Shown: piece by piece, positions 46,525-58,582 of the stretch
Layout of the letters: each line of letters opens with the position of its first letter
How positions within the stretch are numbered: position 1 is the stretch's first letter
DNA from: Chrysemys picta bellii
Taxonomy: Eukaryota; Chordata; Testudines; Emydidae
Length of the DNA stretch: 64,000 nucleotides
Assembly (NCBI RefSeq): GCF_011386835.1
Contig: NC_088796.1
Location: 66,353,468 to 66,417,467 of the forward strand
Direction: 5' to 3'
Notes under the pieces: generated by a model
Seen by the model: the letters and a program-made list of their open reading frames with translations, nothing else
Told to the model about the DNA's origin: nothing
Databases searched by the model: none
Translations under genes and position numbers: made by a program

Positions 46525-48293
46525 AACTTTGTACAAACACACACACACACACAGAGCCCTTGTGCAGTCATATGGGACTGGTGGGGGGATGAAGACCCAC
46601 AAAGAGATTCCCCCTTCCCTTGCACAGTCCAACTAAGTGTCAATTACAATAGCACATTCTGTGAATAGGTACTACTCATCCCTTGTTCCTGCTGGGGAAA
46701 AATCATCAGGAAAGTGGAGAGGAGGAGGAAGGCCCTACACAGGCCCACAGAGCAGGACCTGGATGCCAGAGAGAGCATTGTGACATCCTAATGGATAGGT
46801 TAGAGTGCATACAAGTCCATCTTTATACTGGGCTGATCAAGTAAAGATGCCTCGTTATAGTCAATCTCTCCTGGTGCTACCACAGGATGGTGTGACTCTG
46901 TGCCACTTCCTACACAGAAATGCATGAAAATTGCACAGTGCAAGATGTGCATATTACAGATGGGACAAAAAACTATTTACTGTGTACACATCACAAATGC
47001 AGCACAAATTTTGTTGTGACAAATGCAATGGATTATAATCTAAGTAACCTACAGCATATCCATTTATTTACTAAACTACATATTACACTGGATGTGTAGT
47101 GCCATCTAAATACTGTTATTTTGAAAAACACCAAAAGAAAACATGTTATTAAAGAGTATGATTAACATTAATGTGAGTGTCAAGACTTTTCTGAGAAAGC
47201 ATATATAAAGTATAAACTGAAGGCTCCCAGGAATCTTATTGGATTCACATTTAAAATAATGTTCGCCAAGGCAGAACATTGTGAATTTGAATTAGTCAGG
47301 TTATTTGAATCACAGCAGTAACAGTGTGAGATCATTAAAGCACTCCAATATGGTTTGTTGAAATTCATATTTCAATAAGCCACATTAATTGAAAATATTT
47401 TTGACAGCACCATTCTGAATATGGCCTGGCCTCTTAAAACATTAACAATAAGTAAGTATTTTAAATTCTAAAATGCATGTTAGAATTTATTCAGAATATC
47501 TATGCCAAGAGAGTTGAGAACATACATTGATAAAATGAGATTTTGGATTAAACAATTTCATTACGATTTGAAATGAGAATACCTATGAATTCTGTTAAAC
47601 AAAAAAAGTGCAAATGTTTGTAAAAAGCAACACCTTTTCCTTGGAGCGTGTATAAATGTAATGATTTTTTCACCCCATTAAGAGTTTTCTCCCAAGTGCT
47701 CCTTTTTCTGTTAGTGTAAATAGGCATATGAAGACAACACACACACACACCCTTTTCTTGTGTTTTTGATTTTGACAGGCTCATTTCCTATTCATCCATG
47801 AAACAAAACAGGGGGGAGCTGGCAAATAGCATTACTCTGGCCACAGGCAAAAGGTTTGTGAAACTTCAAATGTGAGCTGTTTCAAGCATTGATGCAGACT
47901 TCTAAGGACAGTCATAGATTAGCCTATGGTTTATGTGCAAATAGCAATTTGCACGTATTATTATAGCATTTAGGCCCAAGTCACAAGAGTTTCCTTTAAG
48001 AAATCAGAGCTCTGATATCAGTCTCTGTTATATAAATCCAGAAAGGCAAAGGAACACCATTTTAGTGGGAGACCCAGTGTCCTGGGGCAAGACCCACAAA
48101 GTGATTTAGGTGCCAAGGTGCCTCTTTAGGGTCCTATGTCCAAAACGTAGATCCTCAAAACCACTGTTCAGCTGCTGTCTAAACCTGCAAATGTCCAAGC
48201 TTCTGCCAATAAAATCCTGTAAGTGCCTAAAAATCTTCCAGTGGATAGGTGCACATCCACTTACATTCTGACACCTCAATACCTAACTTACTC
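46525..48293. other. No gene recognised
   Basis: AT-rich non-coding sequence. The short minus frames at 47,180-47,368 and 47,548-47,784 have no motif. Confidence 0.5.
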
Positions 48294-48301
48294 CTAAGCC
48301 C

Positions 48302-48738
48302 CATAGGCTCCAACTTCTGCTGGCGCCGATGGGTGCTTGACCCCCCACTCTGCCCCCGGCCCCACCCCAATTCCACCCCTGTCCCACCCCCATTCCAACC
48401 CCTTCCCCAAAGTCCCTGCCCGAACTCCGCCCCCTCCCTGTCCCTATTGGACTCCTTCCCCAAATCCCTGCCCCAGCCCTGCCTCTTCCCCGCCTCCTCC
48501 CCTGAGCGCACTGTGTTCCCGCTCCTCCCACTCCCTCCCAGAGCTTGTTATGCTGTGAAACAACTGTTTCACGGCAGCAAGCACTGGGAGTGAGGGGAGA
48601 AGCTCAGGGGAGGAGGCAGAGGTGAGGTGAGGCGGGGGGGGAAGGGAGGGGGAGCTTGGCTGCCAGTGGGTGCAGCACCCACTAATTTTTCCCTGTGGGT
48701 GCTCCAGCCCCGGAGCACCCACAGAGTCGGCGCCTATG
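48302..48738. mobile_element. Non-autonomous hAT-type element, copy 2 of 3 (437 bp)
   Basis: The left end is CATAGGCTCCAACTTCTG; the right end on the minus strand is CATAGGCGCCGACTCTGTGG. Perfect 8-bp direct repeats CTAAGCCC lie at 48,294-48,301 and 48,739-48,746. It has the same C-rich left and G-rich right architecture as the copy at 27.1 kb, and shares GGGTGCTCCAGCCCCGGAGC near the right end. Reading frames inside are compositional. Confidence 0.95.
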
Positions 48739-48789
48739 CTAAGCCCCAGGGGGATCCTCAAACCAGGCATTCTCCAGCTATCTCGCCTG

Positions 48790-49390
48790 TGAGGCTCGAT
48801 CCGCATTTGGCGGGATCCAGGCTTGTGGACTCATTCACACTGCATTGTAACCCTGGGTTTATAATTCCTAGACACAGGTCTCATAGCCATGCTAACATGT
48901 CCATACTGCACTACACAGACCTTCTGACTCGGGTCTGTGGCTTGACCTACATCCACACTGCAAAATGACAGGGCTTGGACCTACCCCCTGACCCACCTCC
49001 CTAGCAGGGTCCGAGGACCTGGGTGCTGAATGCTTGCTGCCCTGAGTCACACTGATTTGTATGTGGACAGAAGGGGGGTTTCAGCTCAAACTTGATTCAG
49101 AACCCAGGTTTTGTGTGCAGCATAGACATATCCTCAGAGACCACCAGAGAGGGTAAATAGATATGCACTAGCTCTGCTTGAGCTAGTGTGCTAAAAATAG
49201 CAATGTGGCCACAGGAGGCATAGGCAGCAGCTGGGACTAGCCGCCCAAGTACATACTCAGGGGGGATGGGCAGGATTGTACTCAAACAGCTAACCCAAAC
49301 TGCTGCCCATGCTGCTACATCCTCACTATCTGTCTACCCATCCTGGAAAGCACCCTCCCAGCTGCTGTGTAGATGTGCTGTAGAGTACAT
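48790..49390. repeat. Probable MITE remnants
   Basis: Scattered words typical of turtle MITE ends occur here: CAGCATAGACATATCC at about 49,119-49,134, TACATCCACACTGCAAAATG at about 48,947 and CTGTGTAGATGTGCTG at about 49,370. They suggest one or two eroded Harbinger-type MITEs, but I could not define termini. Confidence 0.35.
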
Positions 49391-52300
49391 CAGCCAGATC
49401 AGGTCCCAAACAAAAACACAGCAACCTTAATGTTTTTTTAATTTAGTTTTCTATGTGTAATATATATTTGTCAAGTTATTAATTAAATTAGCAGCAACTG
49501 TAGAAATACATCTCAGCCTGCCTGCATCTTTTACCTACATATACCTTGTATCATATACCCTGAAAGCTCTGAGTTTCAAATAGGTACTACAAACCAGTTC
49601 TCATGAATGGATGTGATAATAATAATATGGCCATTTGTATTCAAACTCCAGCTACCTCACCTTTAGGGACCCTTTGTCTCCGAGATTTGATTCATTATTA
49701 GTCTAGCTAACAAGATTCCAGTTTCTGAATATCAGTCTACTATTTAGTTCTAATTTGTAATATCACAACCTTGCTTAACCTCAGTTGCAGAGAAGTCTTC
49801 CTGACTCTCTTCTAGACAGCAGAGTTACATTAATTCTTCAATGCTGATTTAGATAAAGAGAAGCTTGATGTTAAAAAGTCTTTTTTATCCCAGAAATTTG
49901 ATAAGTTCTTAGTAGCACCATCTCAGTATCTTCCAGGGTAAGAAAAATCTTGGCTGTTCATCCAGGTAAAAGGAGGCTCATTTCTCAAGGAATTAATAGG
50001 CAGATCTATGTAATGTACCTGGGTCACCCTGATGTCTCTATCAGAAGTAAATAGATAGCTGGTCTAACTTCTTAGAAGTTATTTCAAGGCATAATGGCAG
50101 TTCATAGTCAGGGAGGTTCATACCATACAACTTGGACTATGATTTTGATAAAAAACAATATCAAAACAAAATACACCTTTCACACTAAGTCATTATGCCA
50201 CAAAATCCTTAAGCTAATTATAGCCAATACAATTATTTAGTCAAAGCAAATTATGAAGGGCTATAAACTTGAGATGATACATTATTTGTAGCAGTCATTC
50301 AAGGAGGTAATATAAATACTGAGTTATTCCACTACTAGTTAAATGTCTCTAAAAAACCAGGGTAGTGCGAGGATTCCTTGCGTGCCATAAAAATCAGACA
50401 GGAGTATTGTGTAGGAGTGTTTTAGATTTGGCAGACTAGAATAGCCTAACTATATTTATGTTGCAAATGGAGAACTCTTCCAAATAATAATGTATTTTCT
50501 TAATGTTTTTCATTCTTACATTTCACATAGTGAAATTCTATATACATGCTCTATTCACAGCCACTGCAAACTGGTGGGCATAAACTGGACTGAGTGCTTT
50601 GTGAATTTGTAATCTCGGTAACAGAACACAGTGGACTGGCTCCTCTACTGGTGTAAATTAGCATAAGCTAATAACGAACTATGTAATTCATATTTGGTGA
50701 AATCCACTACATCCACATAACGTCCAAGTATTCAGGATCCTGGCTGGTAGAGTGAGGAGTGGTTGGGGAGGTAAAATCCATCCTCCAACCTAGAACCTGG
50801 GGCCAGGGCAGCTGTGCAGCTTCCTGGCACTCACCATACCAGCCTAAAGGGTGCAATAGAGGATGCAGCCTCTACACAACAGTTGTGTGGGATGCTGAGA
50901 CCACTGAATAAAGGTCTAACACAGCTCTCCTGCTCTGCATCGGGCCCAGTCCCAACATAACCCTTCATGTTGACCTATAGCGCAGTGGTGTGGGGAATTT
51001 TTGCACAGCGTGTAGGGATGTACAAATTCCCTCTGTCTGGAAAATTAAGCAGTAAACTCCCAGTGCAAGTCTTATCCTGGGTATTAGTTGAGTGGTAGGC
51101 TTTGCAACTGCTCACCACACTCAGGGCAATTTCATTCATAGGCACTCAAATTCTTGACCATAGACTTCATTTTTTCATGCAGCTAGCAAATAGCACAACT
51201 ATTTATACAAAGATAAACATTAGCATGATTAGTATTGAAATATATTGCAACAAATATCAATATTGTTAAAATGCCAGGAAAAACATCCACCGAAATATTG
51301 TTATGGCAAGTATCACCAGATGGCACTGTTATACATAGTCTTCCAACTTCTTTTTCATAGTGTACAAGCAACTCTTCAGACTTAGGAAGAAGTGCTGTTA
51401 GGTTTTGGCATGCAAATTTCTGTCTCAGTCTGTGATTGGAGTCAATTCTTGAGAAAGAGTTGTTGCCTGGGAACCAGGGTATTGGACTAAGGTTCCTGAA
51501 AGAAACAATTACTCTGCATGCTGTTTGACTACCTTTGTTCCTGAATATTATGAATGTGAGTGTGTGTGTGAGAGAGAGAAAATGAAACAATTTATATTTA
51601 AAATTTACACAGACTCCTATACTGGGTAGCAGACCTGCTAGGCCCCAGATATTTACTGTACTACCTTTTGACACAGGGACAGCAATATCATCCTAACCTG
51701 GCTGACTGCAGAGCAATTATCCCTTCATAAAATGCCTACGATCCACATAAGAATAATATAGCTTCCCCAAAATGATTCAGCTCCACTTTCCGCTACTGAT
51801 TTAGCATACCCTTTTCTAGGGAACTTTCCAATTAGGCTACTCCAAAAAGAGGTTACAGTTGCTGAGAATTTACTGAAAAGTGAAATGGCAGTGGAGTAGC
51901 ACCCACACTTCTCTTCTGCTCTTAATACGTGTAGCAACTCAGATCCAATGCAAATGTGGCTTTAAGAATGGTACCATTCTGCTGAAAGCAAAGTTAGTGT
52001 CTTTCAGTATAAAAGCATTATTTTTAGTGATAACTGTAGCTAAAGAATATTAGGTTCAGGTTGGATAAGCACCCAAAAGTGAGGATGCCGAACTCATTAA
52101 AAGTACTCAAACCTCTTGAATTTGCAAAATTGGAATGATCATCTTATTTCATTATATTTCTGGTACTTCCTGTAGTATGGAAATACAATTAAGGTAATAT
52201 TTCTTCCATTATTTGGAACTTCTGGTCATGGCCGACCAGGGAAATGCAGACAGAGATAAAATTGAAGAAGGGAAAAAAGCCCTCAAAAGCTTTGTTTCAA

Positions 52301-52479
52301 ATTTGGTAAAGTCTTGGGTGAAGATTCAAGGTTTTTATTTTATCTAAACTCTTCATCCATCCCAAATCTTTATATCATCTATCAGTACCACTGGATCTAC
52401 TATAACAGTAAAAAAAAGTATCAACCACTTCTTCAATGCCTTAGGACGTCTATCTTTTTCTAATGATATGCAATTTATT
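49391..52479. other. No gene recognised
   Basis: AT-rich non-coding sequence. The 163-codon minus frame at 51,183-51,674 contains a His-Thr stretch from a TG repeat and no conserved motif. It is not supported as an exon. Confidence 0.5.
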
Positions 52480-52716
52480 TGCATCATCCATCAGACTGGA
52501 AAAAAGACATACATTTTTTAACAGTGAGAGTAATTATCCTTTGGAGTTGTGGTGGATTCTCTATCACAATTTTTAAATCAAGACTGGATGTTTTTCTAAA
52601 AGATCTGCCCTAGTTTAAACAGGAATTATTTTGGGTAAGTTCTATGGCCAGTGTTATGCAGGAGGTCAGACTGGATCATCACAATGGTTGCTTCTGGCCT
52701 TAAAATCTATGAAAAC
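52480..52716 (+). mobile_element. CR1 LINE 3' end fragment, old
   Basis: The plus-strand sequence carries the CR1 C-terminal remnant and 3' UTR: TTTAAATCAAGACTGGATG, TTATGCAGGAGGTCAGACTG, and a final TGGCCTTAAAATCTATGA. It is 5' truncated, with no open frame. Strong divergence from the 10-kb copy marks a different, older subfamily. Confidence 0.82.
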
Positions 52717-54148
52717 TACGCATTGTTATATACCAGATTATCTTACTTTTGTGCAAAAATCCATCTTTATTATTTCATATAATGATCACTTCATTATTTT
52801 ACTGTCCATGACTTTTTGTTTAACTATTAAGGGCATATTTCTATTTTTATCAAATTTCCAGACAATTCTGTGCCACTGCTTAAAGTATGTGTCTGGGACT
52901 TACTATAGTCCATTCTAACTGATCACACTGAGTTGCAAATTATTTTTCCAGCATCTTTCTGCCTATCATTGAACCCCTGCATGAAACTCTATTTCCTATT
53001 ATTTCACACTGACATGAGGTGTAAGGAAGGCAGAGAAAGATACACCTCTAACTTTTCAAAACATTGCACATGGTTAGGCATACAAATCCCATTCGGGTGA
53101 AATGGAAGGAACACAACTAAAGCCCTCAGCAATTGTGTGTGATTGTAGATGTCATTTTCCTCTTACTGAAATGAAACCCTTCTGTGTCCAGGTTTTCAAA
53201 ATCCTGCCTTTGCACTATGGATATTTTCATATTTTCCAGCTTGCCTACCATGAAAGGTTAGCTTTCACCCACATCAGACTCATCAATATGTACTAATTGT
53301 TTCTATTTATTTGCCCCGTATGCCTAGGTACCTAACTGATTTGCATGGAATGTCCCAGAGTTGGATGTGAAATAAGACAATAGAATAGGTGCTGCAACCT
53401 GAACTTTCTACCTTATTAAAAGCCTACAATCCAAATTGTTCTTCCTTTGAATTTTGTGTGTAATCTGTACCTTTGCTCTATCTGTGGGAGTAACTTTCAT
53501 TTACATATATCAAAGTCACATTGTTAGCAATACTCTACCACTGCCAAATCATGGCAGTAACTCTGTGTTTCTTAATATTTTTCTAGTCATAACAGGTAGT
53601 AAGGCAATACTTTGGGGCAAAAGATAGCAGGGTAGGTGCATGAATTTTCTTTAATACTGTCAATCGGAAAAAAATCTCTAGCTATTTAAATAAGCAATAC
53701 TTTTATCTCCTCACAGCATTCTGGTTTTCCCATCAAGGTAACAGAACTCAGTGGTTCCCTAGATGTTTTCAAAATACCTGTGTAATGTTCTTCAAAAGAA
53801 TTATAGAAAAGGGTCCTTTAATTAAAAAATAATAAGCATTTACATAATTTTCTTTTTAAACACTCCTGTTATTATAAACTGAGATATTCCAGTGAGTTCC
53901 AAGGGAACACATGCTGAAAGTTTCAATTAAAATGGTTTCATTACACATGTTCAGCCCATTAAGTTGTTCAATTTTGCATTAAAGTCATTAGTATCTTAAA
54001 TGTAGCAAGGAAGATACTTGGCAAGTGGTGATGGGTGTAGATTTACATCCAGAGTAAAAATAGATACATTTTTCTTTACTTAAAATACTGATATTCTTGA
54101 CTATGAGCATATATGTACATGTGTGTGTAATCGGTGTATCTTCTAGCC
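52717..54148. other. No gene recognised
   Basis: AT-rich non-coding sequence; the frame at 53,102-53,296 has no motif. Confidence 0.5.
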
Positions 54149-54152
54149 TTAT

Positions 54153-54665
54153 TGTTGGTGTCACTAGGCATCACCCTAGGTAACTTTGGGGGTGGTGGAA
54201 GACCACGAAAGTCGATGAAGCCCCCCCGCTCTAGGCCAAAGTGAATCAAAGCCCCTGCATGTTAAGCTTTACTAACCTCACAGGCCAGCAGCTGGGAAGC
54301 AGTAGTGATAAGGGAAACCTACATGCTTCTAGCTGAGGGACAAGATTACTTGCAGAAAGAAACAGTGAGAACAAGCTGCACAGCCAAGGTTGTGTAATAT
54401 AGCCAGAGGGAGAAAGGGGGAGAGGTAGGAAGGTGGTGGGGAGAAAGGGCGGGGGAAGAAGGGAAAGGCTTAGCTGCAAAATGTATAAAAGATAAAGGCC
54501 GCTTATGTTGGTGTGCTTGATTTGAGACGTGCCAGTCTCCTTTCACCGCTTTGGGATCCCAAATAAACTTTGATTGCTTCTCCACCCTGGTGTGTTTATT
54601 GGCGTGTTGCATACCGGGCAACAGACCCCGCTGTTGCTGTCCTCGGGCACTCTGTGCCGGCAACG
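54153..54665 (+). mobile_element. Solo LTR of an endogenous retrovirus (513 bp)
   Basis: It begins TGTTGGTGTCAC and ends GCCGGCAACG; the last base is probably a mutated A of a CAACA end. 4-bp direct repeats TTAT lie at 54,149-54,152 and 54,666-54,669. A TATA box (TATAAAAG, 54,484-54,491) and a poly(A) signal AATAAA (54,562-54,567) sit about 80 bp apart, with a GTGTTTATTGGCGTG U5-like segment after it. That is a compact U3-R-U5 in the plus orientation. A 4-bp duplication and this length fit gammaretrovirus-type ERVs. No internal genes are present. The minus frames at 54,246-54,711 are shadows. Confidence 0.85.
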
Positions 54666-55148
54666 TTATCTTTCTTCTTTTTTCCCCTCTTAACTTGGAC
54701 AAAAATTCCATAAAGGTTTAAAGGGGTTTTTCTTAAGTATAGTCATACGAGAAAATTGTTTTATCCAATAGTTACCTATGGTTAGTTATATATAGTTAGT
54801 ATGCTGTAGTACAATAAGCTTGAGCTTTGTCCCAATCGTTATGGGTTTGATTTCCAGATTAATTAAAAATTAATTATGCAAAAGACACTTAAATGGAGCA
54901 TTTTATAACACTATTTTAATTTGTTTCTACCAGTCTTAATCATTGGATACAAATAGATCTAAACATGAATTACTTGAGGGTTCCCTGACATGTTAATATT
55001 ATTTGTATTGCAGTACCACCTAGTCATGCAACAGGGTCTCATTGTGATACATGCAAACACAGAAACAAAAACATAGTGCCTACCCCAAAGAGCTTACTTT
55101 GTTATTAATCTTTTCAGTATATTTGAGCATCTTAAGAATATATCTTAT

Positions 55149-55447
55149 CATAGGTGCCGACTCCATGGGACTCTTGAGGCTGGAGCAGCCACCAAAAAAA
55201 AAAAATAGTGGGTGCTCAGCACCCACAAGCAGCCCCCTGGATCAGCTGTTCCCCCTCATCCACCCCCGCACCTCCAACCCACCGCAATCAGCTGTTCAGC
55301 AGCATGCAGGAAATGCTGAGAGGGAGAGGGAGGAGCGGGGGCAGGAAGAGCCAGGGGGAAGGGGCAGAATGGGGTGGGGCGAGGGCGGGGCATGGGGCGG
55401 AGTGAGAGTCCAGCACCCCTGCAGAATTCACAAAGTCAGCACCTTTG
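55149..55447. mobile_element. Non-autonomous hAT-type element, copy 3 of 3 (299 bp)
   Basis: The left end is CATAGGTGCCGACTCCATGG; the right end on the minus strand is CAAAGGTGCTGACTTTGTG. Flanking 8-bp repeats are TATCTTAT (55,141-55,148) and TACCTTAT (55,448-55,455), one mismatch. It contains an A run and GGGTGCTCAGCACCC. It is the most diverged of the three copies of this family in the window, and so perhaps the oldest. Confidence 0.85.
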
Positions 55448-55455
55448 TACCTTAT

Positions 55456-58345
55456 ACAAATAGGTGGGATTTTTTTTTCATTTGTAAAAGATTTAGAAGT
55501 ATCATCAAAAAGTAAAGAAAAGAATAATCTTTATTATATATACCCAATAATAACATGCATATAATGTATATAACTGAAATACTTCATACTACTATAAAAA
55601 CATCCAAAATGTGATAACTGAAATTCCATCTTACTGAAAGTTTTTGTAATAATATAGTTCATGAATCATTCTCCTGTGAACTTCCTGAACTCATTGACCA
55701 GTCAAACAACAAACAATTAAGTAGCAAGCAATTGATTTTTACATTAATTTTGTAAATCAAGACCTATACCGAATTACCAAGAAAACATTATGCGCCAGAT
55801 TCTCCACTCCCTGACACCTGTTCCATGGTCTTCAGTAGAGTTATGACAAACCTAAAACTGATGTAACTGAGTAGACAATCAGGCCATAGGCACATTTTTA
55901 AGCTAATGTTGGCTGTATTATGAAAAAAATTATTTATATTATATTCCTTTAGAAATGAATGTAGAGCTTATTTCTTCAAGTAATTATTTACGCAGTCCTT
56001 CAATGCTATTTCTGCCCTCAGATATGAATACACAACTTTGACACTGGGCCCAATGCTGCACTCTTTGCTCACACAAGACTGCTCCTGTGATCAGTGGATT
56101 TTAGTCAAAGTAAGGAGTTGAGATTGGGGTCTTCAGTAGGATTTACTTTGCATGACAGCAGCATTTAGTCCTATGAGTATATGCAGGTGTGGATACAGAG
56201 TACACATTAACTCAAAATTAAAGGGACATATTTTGCAATCTTTACACAGTGCAAAACTACCACTGAAGTTGCATGAGATATTTGCCTAACTGAGGTCTGC
56301 ATGATTTGATCAAAAACGTTTAACCATGGCATTAATACTGACTTTGAAATCAGTGGGGCTCTGTGAAAATGCAGGAGTGCATCCATGTGCAGAAGCAGAG
56401 CCTAACTTTGTGGACACAGCAGGCATATTTGGGGGGCAGGGGGGAACTCACCAAATTCTCTCCCACAAAGGAAAATATCCATGATTCATTAGAAAAGGTG
56501 CTATATTCCACACAGTACATCCTTCTTATCTTAAATTGTGTTTCTCAACATTCTGCTCTCTGAGCAGTAATCTAGGTAGCCCTTATTCAGAGTATTCTCC
56601 TTCTGGACTCTACCTCATTTGGGTGTACTGGAGTTTTTACTCTGTGTCTGGGTACTAGGTTGACCAAGGTTTTATCTGCAATTCAGAAGCTAAAATTATG
56701 TGTTAATTGAATTAACACCTACTTAACTGAATGTTATTTACTTCGATCTATTATCAACCAGGGACCAAATCCAAAGCTCATTGGGGTGCCTCAGGCCCTG
56801 AGCAATCTGCTCCTCTCCATGCCAGACTCCAACACAGTCCAAAGTCCCAAGTGCTAAGTCTTTCATTATCCTCTTCCACCTCTGTCATCAGTGGCCTCTC
56901 TCCACTCAAGAAATGTACGGTATGTTGGACAAGGTGCCAAAGTCTTAATTAATCTGCACAAAGAGAAGGATTCTCCCCCCCCCCACTATAGCCTACATAT
57001 GCTGCTACATATATCAGCACATATGTTGTGGCTTTTAAAATGCAAGAGGAGTTGTGAGGGACAGTGCTCAGGGGGATACAAACACAGGGTGACTCACCCC
57101 TCCCACTGCTTATGCCATCCTGGCTACAATCTATTCAGGGTTAGCACAAGTGTGTCTTCTCAAGAAGGACATTATAGCCAAGCTTGAAGTGTAGACTACC
57201 GTAAGTGAACATTAAAATATTGAAGGCATGCTAGTTGAAAAAACTAGAACTTTTCCACATCAATTTTGTATTAAAAAAAAAATAACAAGAAAGCTCCCAG
57301 GTGGTAATTGGTTGGCAAGTTTGCGGTTTGGGTTTTCTGTCTGTCTGTTTTCCTTTGTTTTAAGAATCATGTATCTTAGAAGCAAGTTTAGTTTTGAGTC
57401 TTACATCACTTGCTGTAGTGTCTTTATGGCTAGCAAACCAGTGTCAAGATAAACCTGTTATGAACAGAAGCTATATACAGGAATGTGGTAATAAACTTCC
57501 TAATACTTTGTGTAGCTGCAGGGTTTCTTTGTTTCTGCTCCACAGAAGGAAGTGTGTCACAGAAAATCAGAGACTGTACAAAGAGTATACAGAAAGTGTG
57601 GCACCTCTACACTTCCTGGAGGACTTTATAGCACACTTGCCATGATAACTAAATAGTCACACACAAACTCAGAACCCATACACAAACAATGACCATAAGT
57701 TCTATATTTTGGAAGTACGTTATAAACAGGGGGCAGAATAGATATACAATATGACACTAGGCAGGCAACTAGCCAAATGACTTAGTTTTCTGCCAGTTCA
57801 CTACTATACTGGCACCAGTACCTCTTTAAAACTTTTTTTAAAGATATGGTTACAAAATTGCCTTATAGTGCAAGTCTTCTGGAAAGAAATCTTCAAGCAT
57901 GTCTCTAGAATAGCTAAATACTTTTCAGTTACACTATTTCCCTTGTTGAGAACAACACACCTTCCTGCAGTTTCATCGCCACTAAAGAAACAATCACATT
58001 GCTTATTTTTCACTGTCAGAAAGATTAGTTTGCAGAACTGAAAAACCAATTCTCCTATTGAGATCACTGTGATATAAAAATGCCTCTGACTTGAGTAACA
58101 TTATAAATAAGAGTCATTTTGTAACAAAATGTCACCTAAGAGAGCAGAGGATAGATTGAATGGTTTTAATAGTTCTAAATTTGACTGATTTATGTTGGTT
58201 TGTATTACAGTCTGCAAGGCAGGTGCTGACGCATCCAAGGTACTCTTACACATTTACCTGCTTGAATTTTGTAAACTGTTGGCTAATTTAAAATATAGCT
58301 ACTTTGTTGCTTTTATAATGAGATAGAGACATATCTCTCTGCAGT
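55456..58345. other. No gene recognised
   Basis: AT-rich non-coding sequence with traces of old diffuse repeats (GCGCCAGATTCTCC at about 55,792). Frames at 56,731-57,187 and 57,228-57,645 have no motif. Confidence 0.5.
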
Positions 58346-58582
58346 TGGGGAGGTTTAGGTTGGACATTAGGAAAAACTTTTTCACTAGGAGGGGGGTGAA
58401 GCACTGGAATGGGTTACCTAGGGAAGTGGTGGAATTTCCTTCCTTAGAGGTTTTTAAGGTCAGGCTTGACAAAGCCCTGGCTGGGATAATTTAGTTGGGA
58501 ATTGGTCATGCTTTGAGCAGGGGGTTGGACTAGATGACCTCCTGAGGTCCCTTCCAACCCTGATATTCTATGATTCTATATG
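58346..58582 (+). mobile_element. CR1 LINE 3' end fragment
   Basis: It contains the C-terminal coding remnant (GGTTTAGGTTGGACATTAGG, then GTGAAGCACTGGAATGGGTT) and the 3' UTR (GGGGGTTGGACTAGATGACC, CCCTTCCAACCCTGATATTC). It ends in ATTCTATG-type octamers. Only about 240 bp of a plus-strand element was inserted. The sequence is closer to the tortoise SINE tail consensus than the 10-kb copy is. Confidence 0.92.

Noticed and set aside
46230..46643. 137-codon minus frame
   Set aside because: It lies antisense to the U5 part of the solo LTR and crosses its boundary and an (AC)n run.
48227..48806. Several long frames on both strands
   Set aside because: They overlap the second hAT MITE copy with its C-rich/G-rich interior. 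The same false frames occur at the 27-kb copy.
51183..51674. 163-codon minus frame
   Set aside because: No recognisable domain, a hydrophobic stretch only by T-rich composition, and a TG-repeat-derived segment.
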